The position numbers and the translations under genes were made by a program. Of a stretch of 64,000 nt of DNA, positions 8,326 to 16,200 are shown one piece after another. How positions within the stretch are numbered: position 1 is the stretch's first letter; the number at the start of each line of letters is the position of its first letter. The stretch is from positions 1,054,001 to 1,118,000 of the forward strand of contig NZ_QGGZ01000001.1 of assembly GCF_003148825.1 (NCBI RefSeq). The letters run 5' to 3'. The notes beneath the pieces were generated by a model, which was not told the DNA's origin, ran no database searches, and saw only the letters and a list, made by a program, of their open reading frames with translations. Source of the stretch: Streptomyces sp. CG 926. GTDB taxonomy: Bacteria; Actinomycetota; Actinomycetes; Streptomycetales; Streptomycetaceae.

Positions 8326-8598
8326 ATGACCGAGATCATCGAGACCACGGCCGGCCCGCAGGTCATCAACGCGATCACCGAGGCCCTCGAGGCCGTCCTC
8401 CAGCGCGACCTGGGCGACCTCGCCCCCGATACGGAGCTCTTCGCGACCCTGGGCCTGGACTCGACCGGCGTGCTCGACCTGCTGCTGCGCCTGGAGGAGC
8501 TGCTCGACGGGGAGTTCGACACCGACGAGCTCGAGATGAGCCACTTCGCCACGGTGCGGTCGCTCGCCGACTTCATCACCACCGAACTCGGCCGCTGA
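8326..8598 (+). CDS. Free-standing acyl/peptidyl carrier protein
   Basis: A 90-residue acidic carrier protein with the phosphopantetheine site Ser46 in LGLDSTGVLDLL and the usual four-helix pattern. Placed right after the ligase and decarboxylase genes, it is the likely carrier (BtrI/VinL role) on which an amino acid is loaded and decarboxylated. The stop is 2 bp before the next start. It is separated from the decarboxylase by 93 bp that include the tandem repeat. Confidence 0.9.
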   Translation: MTEIIETTAGPQVINAITEALEAVLQRDLGDLAPDTELFATLGLDSTGVLDLLLRLEELLDGEFDTDELEMSHFATVRSLADFITTELGR

Positions 8599-8600
8599 TC

Positions 8601-9476
8601 ATGCCCCTCGCAGCGGAGCCGCAGGCCGGAGCCGGGACGCGGCCGGCCCCTTCCACGGGGCTCTCGGTGACCCGGGCCGTCCACCGGAACTTCGGCGCCG
8701 GAGTCACCGCGCTCGGCCAGGACGCCGAGCGACGGTTCTTCCCAACCCACACCGGGCACGCCGGGGTGGCCCTCCACGAGGAGCTCCTCGACACCGCGGT
8801 GGGCAACACGTTCGAGGACATGGGTGCCGCGCTCCTCGCCGAACTGGGCGAGCAGCCCGAGACCGACCTCGTGATCCTGGCCTACTCGACACCGGACCTC
8901 CTGCCGACCGTGCTGACCGCGCCCACACTGACGGAGCGCCTGCCCGGCCGGCCGCTGCTCCTGGGGGTCGCCGACCAGGGGCCGACGGCCCCGTTCAGCA
9001 CGCTCGCGCTCGCCCGGAGCTACGCCCGCCGGTACGGGTTCCGGCGGGTGCTGGTCCTCGCCTTCGACCAGCAGCTCATGCCGTACGACGTGCCGCGTTC
9101 CGGGCCGCGCGGCCTGGCCGGGGACGGCGCGGTCGTCCTGGTCCTGGAGGCCTCCGGCGACAACTGCCGGGTGCGCCAGGCCCCCGGGCTCAGCCCGCAG
9201 GAGGTGCCCGGGCGGCTGGCCGAGCTGATCCGGGAGCTCGACCCGGAGGGCACCGCCGAGGTGGTGGCGGGTCCGGGGATCGACCCGGCCTGGGAGCTGC
9301 CGGTGGCCCCGGGCTCGCTACGGCGGGCGCCGCAGGGCTACCCCTGCACGTCCCTGCTGGGCGCGCTGGCCGAACAGCTGCCGGCGGCCGGCGGGAGCGC
9401 GGCGCTGCTCGTCGAATACGACCCGGTCCTGGGCGACCTGTCGGCCTGCAGAGTCGATCCGGTGGCGGCCGCATGA
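8601..9476 (+). CDS. Thiolase-fold ketosynthase-like protein lacking the catalytic cysteine
   Basis: The protein has 291 residues. The stretch around residues 110-170 follows the thiolase-fold pattern (VADQGPTAPFSTLALARSYA then RRVLVLAFDQ), in which the nucleophilic Cys would fall within DQGPTAPF, but none is there. It is therefore probably non-catalytic as a condensing enzyme, perhaps a chain-length-factor-like partner of the KAS III protein encoded at the head of the operon. Starting 2 bp after the ACP stop and overlapping the next gene by 4 bp (ATGA), it is translationally coupled to both. The family call is moderate because overall similarity is low. Confidence 0.6.
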   Translation: MPLAAEPQAGAGTRPAPSTGLSVTRAVHRNFGAGVTALGQDAERRFFPTHTGHAGVALHEELLDTAVGNTFEDMGAALLAELGEQPETDLVILAYSTPDLLPTVLTAPTLTERLPGRPLLLGVADQGPTAPFSTLALARSYARRYGFRRVLVLAFDQQLMPYDVPRSGPRGLAGDGAVVLVLEASGDNCRVRQAPGLSPQEVPGRLAELIRELDPEGTAEVVAGPGIDPAWELPVAPGSLRRAPQGYPCTSLLGALAEQLPAAGGSAALLVEYDPVLGDLSACRVDPVAAA

Positions 9477-10105
9477 CCGCGACGGAGCACGGAGCGGTGT
9501 CCGTCGCCGTGGCGCCGACACCGTCCGTCCAGGACGTGGCGCGCCGGGAAGGCTTCGCGCCGGCCCTGCGCCTGCTCCTGGGCGGGCGGGGCGCGGGCCA
9601 GGCGCCCCGCGGACGGTCCGGTTTCGCGCTGCTCCCCGAGGACTGGGCGGCCGACCGCGTCGTCCTGCGCCGCTACCGGCTTCCCGGTGGCCCGGTCGTG
9701 GTCGTCCATGAGCTGCCGACCGCCCCCGCGGGCGGGGGCGGCGCCGTCGACGGGCCGGATCTGCTGCGGCTCCGGCTCGGCGTGGCCGAGGGCCTGCGCG
9801 ACGCGTGCGTCGAGCACCTGGCCGCCCGGCCCAGCGGCGACAGCACCGTCCTGATGCAGCAGATGGTCAAGGGGCAGCTGGCGGAGGCGCTCGCGCAGCA
9901 GCTGGAGCTGTCCGCCCTGCTGGATTCCGGTGCTCCGGTGCGGGGGCCGTTCCTGCGGGACGTGCACGGCCAGATCACCCGCAACGGGCGGTCGCTGCTG
10001 CGGCTGCTGGGCGCCTACGGCTACCTCGCGGACGGGCCGGGCGCGGTGGCCGACGCCTCCGAGCTGCTGGCCGACGTCCACGACCCCGCGAAGGAGGACC
10101 GGTGA
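9473..10105 (+). CDS. Protein of unknown function in the acyl-ACP operon
   Basis: A 210-residue, mostly helical, Ala/Leu-rich protein whose family I do not recognise. No signal peptide, membrane segment or known catalytic motif is visible. The C-terminal third (from about DVHGQITRNGRSLL) has weak resemblance to a helical bundle of acyl-CoA dehydrogenases, but the family Glu motif is absent. It overlaps the ketosynthase-like gene by ATGA and the acyl-CoA dehydrogenase gene by GTGA, so three consecutive proteins are translationally coupled and may form a complex working on the ACP-bound acyl group. Confidence 0.7.
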   Translation: MTATEHGAVSVAVAPTPSVQDVARREGFAPALRLLLGGRGAGQAPRGRSGFALLPEDWAADRVVLRRYRLPGGPVVVVHELPTAPAGGGGAVDGPDLLRLRLGVAEGLRDACVEHLAARPSGDSTVLMQQMVKGQLAEALAQQLELSALLDSGAPVRGPFLRDVHGQITRNGRSLLRLLGAYGYLADGPGAVADASELLADVHDPAKEDR

Positions 10106-11250
10106 GCGTACTGGACGGCAGGCTGACCGCCCTGCGCGGCCAGGCCCGTGAGTGGGCGGCCGACTTCCGCGCCGCCGCGCTGGAGTTGGACCGGGATCCC
10201 GAGCTGATCAAGGACTGTCTCGATCTGCCGGGAGTGCGCTGCCTGAGCACCTTCGGGGTGCCCCCCGCGTTCGCGGCCGAGGCGCCGACCGTGGGTCCGT
10301 ACCGGTTCGACGGCACGAACGGCCTGGAACGGGCCGTGGTCCTGGAGGAGTTCGCCGCCGGCGACATCGGCATGACCCTGGCCGCGCCGGGGCCGTCCAT
10401 GTCGGGTGTCCTGGTGGCCAAGCTCGGCGACCAGGAGCAGCAGGAGTGGTTCTTCGGCCGGATGAACGCCGCCCCGACCTGGACCTGCTTCGCACTGACC
10501 GAGCCCGAACGGGGATCGGACGCCTCCGCGCTCGGCACCGCCCTGCGGGAGGAGGCCGGCGAGCTGCGGCTGACCGGTACGAAGCGGTACGTCGGCAATG
10601 CCGCCCGTGCCCGGTACGCGGCCGTGTTCGCCCGTACCCGGCCCGGCCCGCTCGGGGTGACCGCCGTCCTGGTGGACACGGAGAGCGAGGGCTACCACGC
10701 CGAGCCGCTGGACAGTCTGGGGATCCACGGCGCCCAGATCGGGGCCGTCTCCCTGACCGGGGTGCGTGTCGCCCGCGATCGTGTCCTCGGCCGGCACCTG
10801 TCGCCGGCCCGGCGCGGCATCTGGGCCTCCCTCCAGGTGTTCAACGAGCTGCGGCCCTCGGTCGCGGCGCTCGCCCTGGGCATCGCGGGCGCGGCCCACG
10901 CCTACGTACGGGAGCACTACGCCGGGGCGCTCGGCGAGGACCGGGACCGCATCGAGGTGCTGGGCCGGCGGATCGACGCCACCAGGGCGCTGGTGCACCG
11001 GGCGGCGGCGGCCGTGGACGCGACCGGAGACGGCTACCTCGCCTCCGCGGCGAAGGCCCGGGCCTGCGCGCTGGCGGAGGAGACGACGCTGGCCGCCTGC
11101 GACCTGCTCGGCCCCGCCGCCCGTCCGAGCCATCCGCTCCTCGACAAACTGGTCCGCGACGCCCGCGGGGTCGAGTTCATGGAGGGGACCCGGAACATCC
11201 AGCACCTCAACCTGTTCCAGGGGCTGAGGTCGGGGAGGGTCGGCGGGTGA
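10102..11250 (+). CDS. Acyl-CoA (acyl-ACP) dehydrogenase family flavoprotein
   Basis: The protein has 382 residues from GTG 10102, which overlaps the upstream TGA and has AAGGAGG just before it. The acyl-CoA dehydrogenase layout is clear: FALTEPERGSDAS (FAD/substrate region, about residue 130), a middle beta domain, and the C-terminal FMEGTRNIQHL in which Glu361 is the expected catalytic base. In secondary metabolism such enzymes often oxidise carrier-bound acyl groups. Here the likely reaction is alpha,beta-dehydrogenation of the amino-acyl-ACP made by the preceding enzymes, which is inference. It is the last gene of the operon and converges on the response-regulator gene 26 bp away. Confidence 0.88.
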   Translation: MSVLDGRLTALRGQAREWAADFRAAALELDRDPELIKDCLDLPGVRCLSTFGVPPAFAAEAPTVGPYRFDGTNGLERAVVLEEFAAGDIGMTLAAPGPSMSGVLVAKLGDQEQQEWFFGRMNAAPTWTCFALTEPERGSDASALGTALREEAGELRLTGTKRYVGNAARARYAAVFARTRPGPLGVTAVLVDTESEGYHAEPLDSLGIHGAQIGAVSLTGVRVARDRVLGRHLSPARRGIWASLQVFNELRPSVAALALGIAGAAHAYVREHYAGALGEDRDRIEVLGRRIDATRALVHRAAAAVDATGDGYLASAAKARACALAEETTLAACDLLGPAARPSHPLLDKLVRDARGVEFMEGTRNIQHLNLFQGLRSGRVGG

Positions 11251-11276
11251 ACGCCCCCGGGGTCGCGCGCGGCGGG

Positions 11277-11924
11277 TCAGGTCCGGTTCAGGTACGTCAG
11301 TACGGCCATGACCCGGCGGTTGTCGTCCTTCGACGGCGGCAGGTCCAGCTTGGCCAGGATGCTGTTGACGTGCTTGGCCACCGCCTTCTCCGTGATCACC
11401 ATCGCGGTCGCGACGGCCGCGTTGGACCGGCCCTCGGCCATGTACCCGAGGACCTCGCGCTCGCGGTCGGTCAACCGGGAGATCTGCTGGTCCTGGGAGT
11501 TGTGGCTCATCATCCGGGACACCACGTCCGGGTCCATGACCGTTCCTCCCGCGGCGACCTGATGCAAGGCCTCGATGAACTGGGCGCTGTTGAAGACCCG
11601 GTCCTTGAGCAGGTAGCCGACCCCGCCCTCACCGTCGGCGAGGAGCTCCTGCGCGTAGAGCTGGTCGACGTACTGCGACAGCAGGAGGGAGGGCTGGCCG
11701 GGCCGCCGGCGCCTGGCGTCGAGAACGGCCCGCAGTCCCTCGTCGGTGTGCGTGGGCGGCATCCGGATGTCGACGAGCGCGACGTCCGGCTCGTGTTCGG
11801 CGAGCGCCTTGATGAGTTCGGGGCCGGTACCCACCGCGGCCACGATCTCGAATTCGTTCAGCTCCAATAGCCGCGTCAGTCCCTCGCGGAGCAGGAACTG
11901 GTCCTCTGCGAGCACCAGACGCAT
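11277..11924 (-). CDS. Orphan NarL/LuxR-type response regulator
   Basis: From ATG 11924 the protein has 215 residues; the frame is open further upstream, but the receiver begins with MRLVLAEDQ. A receiver domain with phospho-acceptor Asp in VALVDIRMPP is followed by a C-terminal LuxR helix-turn-helix (LTDREREVLGYMAEGRSN, then KAVAKHVNSILAKL). No sensor kinase is encoded nearby, so it is either an orphan or takes phosphate from a distant kinase. It is divergent from sbnA-NRPS and may act as a second regulator of the cluster alongside the SARP. Confidence 0.88.
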   Translation of the reverse strand: MRLVLAEDQFLLREGLTRLLELNEFEIVAAVGTGPELIKALAEHEPDVALVDIRMPPTHTDEGLRAVLDARRRRPGQPSLLLSQYVDQLYAQELLADGEGGVGYLLKDRVFNSAQFIEALHQVAAGGTVMDPDVVSRMMSHNSQDQQISRLTDREREVLGYMAEGRSNAAVATAMVITEKAVAKHVNSILAKLDLPPSKDDNRRVMAVLTYLNRT

Positions 11925-12027
11925 GTCATTTCCCCCAGTGGTCCCCGTCGGCCCCGGCCCGGTCGGGGCGGGCCTTCGGGCCACAAGCTAGCAATGCCCG
12001 GTTGCGACGGGCAAGGCGCAACAAACG

Positions 12028-12070
12028 GTCAGCGCCTGGTCAACCGAATGTCAGCGGCGTTTGACAAGCT
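12028..12070 (+). promoter_or_regulatory. SARP box and -10-like element of the sbnA-NRPS operon
   Basis: Heptamers GTCAGCG (12028-12034), GTCAACC (12039-12045) and GTCAGCG (12050-12056) are spaced exactly 11 bp. After an 8-bp gap comes CAAGCT (12065-12070), a weak -10 match in the same position as TAACTT in the other box. The shared heptamer, spacing and gap with 4392-4434 argue for co-regulation by one SARP protein. Confidence 0.72.
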
Positions 12071-12189
12071 TTCGGAGTCCGCCGCCGGAAGGGCATTTGA
12101 CCACCCATGGCCGATGAAGACATCTCAGCAGCAGGCGAGCCGGCCTGGTTCACGACCTCCGCCGGACACATCGACGTGGAGAGTGTCCC

Positions 12190-13170
12190 ATTCAAGTCAT
12201 ATCTGCCCCGTATGAATTCAATGCCGACGACCTCTATGTCGACCTTGAATCCATTGTCGGCGAACGTCTGATCCTGAAGTGCGAGGGATTCAATTTCGCC
12301 GGCTCCGTCAAGCTCAAAGCGGCGCGTGCGATGGTCGCCGCCGCGGAACGCGCGGGAGACCTCCGCCCGGGCTCGACCATCGTGGAGAGCTCCTCGGGGA
12401 ACCTGGGCGTGGCGCTGAGCATCGTCGCGTGCAGCCGGGGTTACCGCTTCATCTGCGTCACCGACTCCCGCTGCACCCTCGCCGCACGCCAGCTGATGCA
12501 GTTGCTGGGCAGCGAGGTGCACGTGGTCACCGAGCCGCATCCGGTGGACGGTCTGCTGGGGGCGCGTATCCAGCGGGTCCGTGAACTGTGCGCGGAGACG
12601 AGTGACTCCGTGTGGCTCAACCAGTACGCGAACCCCAACAACTGGATGGCCCACTACCAGCTGACCGGCCCGGAGATCCTCAAGGCCTTCCCCGACCTCG
12701 GCATCCTGTTCGTCGGCGCCGGCACCACCGGGACGCTCATGGGATGTGCGCGCTACATGCGGGAGAACAAGCCTTCCGTGCGGATCGTCGCGATCGACGC
12801 CGTCGGCTCGGTCACCTTCGGGGGGCCGTCGCAGACCCGCATGATCCCCGGTCTCGGTACGGGCGTGAAGCCCCAACTGCTCGACGAGTCCTATGTGGAC
12901 GACGTGGTCATCGTTCCGGAGATCGAGACCGTCCGGTCCTGCCGGCAGCTGGCCCGGCGCGGCTTCCTGTTCGGCGGCTCCACCGGGACCGTCGTCAGCG
13001 GGGCCACCGCATGGCTCGGCGAGCACCCCCTCGCGGCGGACGTCTCGGCCGTGGCCATCGCCCCCGACCTGGGCGAGCGCTACCTGGACACCGTCTACCA
13101 GGACCAGTGGGTGAGCGACCTCTACGGTCCCGGGGCCCTCCAGGAGGCGGTGGCGGCCGAGCACCTCTGA
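12190..13170 (+). CDS. sbnA: 2,3-diaminopropionate synthase SbnA-like, apparent AUU start
   Basis: This fold-II PLP enzyme of the cysteine synthase family makes N-(2-amino-2-carboxyethyl)-L-glutamate from phosphoserine and glutamate in Dap pathways; SbnB then completes Dap. From ATT 12190 it has 326 residues, the family length, and begins near [17 protein letters not shown] as I recall for relatives. The PLP lysine is Lys41 ([10 protein letters not shown]), and ESSSGNLG binds phosphate. The first ATG (12331) lies after Lys41 and would give an inactive protein. Between the in-frame stop at 12115-12117 and 12331 there is no ATG, GTG or TTG. GGAGAG at 12178-12183 sits 6 nt before ATT 12190. A frameshifted longer N-terminus from ATG 12107 is an alternative. 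Confidence 0.82.
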   Translation: MQVISAPYEFNADDLYVDLESIVGERLILKCEGFNFAGSVKLKAARAMVAAAERAGDLRPGSTIVESSSGNLGVALSIVACSRGYRFICVTDSRCTLAARQLMQLLGSEVHVVTEPHPVDGLLGARIQRVRELCAETSDSVWLNQYANPNNWMAHYQLTGPEILKAFPDLGILFVGAGTTGTLMGCARYMRENKPSVRIVAIDAVGSVTFGGPSQTRMIPGLGTGVKPQLLDESYVDDVVIVPEIETVRSCRQLARRGFLFGGSTGTVVSGATAWLGEHPLAADVSAVAIAPDLGERYLDTVYQDQWVSDLYGPGALQEAVAAEHL

Positions 13171-13279
13171 ACCCGCCTCCGACTCCGCCCCGGCCACCGG
13201 GCCCTTCGCCGCACGTCCTGCACCGACGGGCGGGCGTCCTCACCGGCACACCTCGTCCGCAGCACTCATGGAGACCGTC

Positions 13280-16200
13280 ATGACTTCGCCCACCCTTCCG
13301 GATCTGCCCCTGACGGGGGCCCAGAAAGGCATCTGGTTCGACGAGCAGCTGTCGAGCGGTCGGCTCGCGTACAACATGGCCGACTACCTGGATGTCGGCG
13401 GACCGCTCGACGAGCCGCTGCTCCGGCGCGCGTTGCGGATGGTGCTGGACGAGGCGGAGTGCACCCGGGCGCGCTTCTACGACGTGGACGGACTGCCGGT
13501 GCAGCGCATCGAGCCGCTGGACGAGCTCCCGCTGAGGGTCCTGGATCTCGGCGGGAGCCCGGATCCGGTGGCCGAGGCGCTGCGGCTGATGGACGAGGAC
13601 CTGCACCGGCCGTTCGAGCCGGCCGGCGGGCTGCTCTTCCGCACGGCCCTGTTCCGGGTGTCGAAGGACCGCACCCTGCTCTACCTGGCCATGCACCACC
13701 TGCTGTCCGACGGTTACAGCCGGCTGGCGGTCTACCGGCGCCTCAGCGAGGTCTACGGAGCGCTGAGCTCGGGCGAGGAAGAGCCGCCGGGGAACCCGCT
13801 GCCCCCGCTGGACCTGCTCCTGCGGGAGGAGGCCGCCTATCTGGAGTCGTCCGCCGTGGAACGCGACCGGCGCTTCTGGGAGGCCCACCTCGACGGCGCG
13901 GCACAACCGGTCACCCTCGCCGCCGGCGACCCGGTCCCCGGCACCGGCTTCCTGCGCCGCAGCCATGAACTCGACCCGGCCACCGCCGAGAGCCTGCGCG
14001 CCGCGGCCTCCGCCGCCGCGGTGACCTGGCCCACCTTCGCCATCGCCGCGGCCGCGGCGTACGTGGGCAAGGCCGCCGGCCGTGACGAGGTGCTCCTGAC
14101 CCTCCCCATGACGGCTCGGCTGACCGCCACCGCGCGCAACGTGCCCGGCATGGTGGCCAACTACCTGCCGCTCCCGGCCCGCGTCGGACCCGCGACCACG
14201 GTGGCCGAGCTGCTGGGCAACACCTCGAAGGCGGTCGCCCGCTCCCTGCGCCACCAGCGCTACCCGGCCGAGCGCATCCGCCGCGCCCTCGGCATGCGGG
14301 CGGACCGGCGCCCCTTCGGCCCCTTCATCAACGTGCTGCCGCAGACACCGGAGTTCCGGCTCGGTCCCTGCGAGGCCCGGTTGCACAACCTCTCCACGGG
14401 CATCGTCGACGACCTCATGATCACGGTGCTGGACGGCGCCGACGGCAGCCTCGAACTGCACATGAACGGCAACCCCGAGCGGTACTCCGAGCCCGAGGTG
14501 ATGGGCCACCTCCGCCGTTTCGGGGCGTTCATGCAGAGCCTGGCGGCCGCCGCTCCGGCGACGCCGCTGGGCCGCCTCGACCTCGTCACCGCGCAGGAGC
14601 GCGACGCCCTCCTGGCCTCCGGCACCGGCCCCCACGGCGCGACGCTGAAGGGGGGCGTGGTGGAACTCCTGCGGGAGTTCGCCACGTCCACGCCCGCCGC
14701 CCTCGCGATCACCGACGGCACCACCCAGGCCTCGTACTCCTCGCTGGCGATCTGGGCGGACGAGCTCGCCGAGACACTGGCCTCGGCCGGAGTCGGTCCC
14801 GGGACCCTGGTGGGCATCCTCGCCGAGCCGAGCGCCGCCTTCGTCGGAGCCGTCCTGGGCGTCCTGGGCGCGGGTGCGGCCTGGGTCCCCCTCGACGTGC
14901 ACGCGCCGGTCGCCCGCATCGACGGCCTGATCACCGACGCCCGGATCGGCCACCTCCTGGTCGGGCCCGGTCTGCGGGGCCTGGCGGCGGAGCTCGGCGA
15001 CGGTGGCGTACGGATCCACCCGCTGCCCGGCGGCCTGACCCCGCACCCGGTGCCGCTGGACGGACTGCGCGCACCGCTCGGCCTTCCGGACGACCTCGCC
15101 TACGTGATCTTCACGTCGGGGTCCACGGGCAAGCCCAAGGGCGCCATGGTCCACCGCCGCGGCATGCTCAACCACCTCGGCGCCAAGATCGACGACCTGG
15201 AACTGACCTCCGCCGACCGGGTCGTGCAGAACGCCCCCGTCACCTTCGACGTGTCGGTCTGGCAGATGCTGGCCCCGCTCGCCGTCGGCGGCACCGTCCA
15301 CTTGGTCCCCCGCGAGGTCGCCGCCGACCCCGATGCCCTGTTCGCCACCGCCACCGACGACCACGTCACCGTCCTGGAGGTCGTCCCCACGCTGCTGCGG
15401 GCGGCTCTCGACAACTGGGACACCGCCCCCGCAACGCCGGCCGCCCGGCACCTGCGCCGGCTCGTGGTGACCGGCGAGGCCCTCCCGCCGGACCTCTGCA
15501 CGCGCTGGTGGCAGCGCTACCCGGCGGTCCCGATGGTCAACGCGTACGGGCCCACCGAATGCTCGGACGACGTGACGCACGCCGTCCTGCGCGCCGGCTC
15601 CCCGGTCGGCGTCCGCGTACCCATCGGCGTCCCCGTTCGCAACACCCGGCTCTACGTCCTCGGCGACGACCTGCGGCCCGTGCCCCCCGGGGCCATCGGC
15701 GAGCTGCACGTCGCGGGCGAGGGCGTCGGGCGCGGCTATCTCCTGGACCCGGTCAAGACCGCCGCCACCTTCGTGGCCGACCCGTTCGCACCCGTACCGG
15801 GCAGCCGCATGTACCGCACCGGCGACCACGTGGTCCAGCGCCCGGACGGGCAGTTGGAGTTCCTGGAACGGCGCGACCACCAGGTGAAGATCCGCGGTCA
15901 CCGTGTCGAACTGGGTGAGATCGAAGCCGCGCTGCGTTCCCTGCCGCACGTGACCGATGTCGCCGTCACCGCTTCCGAGGGAGCCGACGGCACCGCACGT
16001 CTGGTGGCCTACCTGGTCGCTCCCGGTGCGGAGCCGGCGGCCGTCCGGGACGCGCTGGCCGAGCTGCTGCCCTCGTACATGGTCCCGACCGGCTGGATCC
16101 CGCTTCCGGCGCTGCCGCTGACCGCGCACGGCAAGGTCGACCGTCGCGCCCTGCCCACGCCGGACAGCGCCGCGCCGGCCCCGGCCCCGGTTCCTGGACC

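Noticed and set aside
12107..12271. 54-residue frame starting ATG 12107 as an independent gene
   Set aside because: No recognisable protein is seen, and it overlaps the sbnA start in another phase. It is kept only as a possible leader or frameshifted N-terminus.
12331..13170. sbnA starting at the first ATG (279 residues)
   Set aside because: It would remove the PLP lysine and the conserved N-terminal strand.
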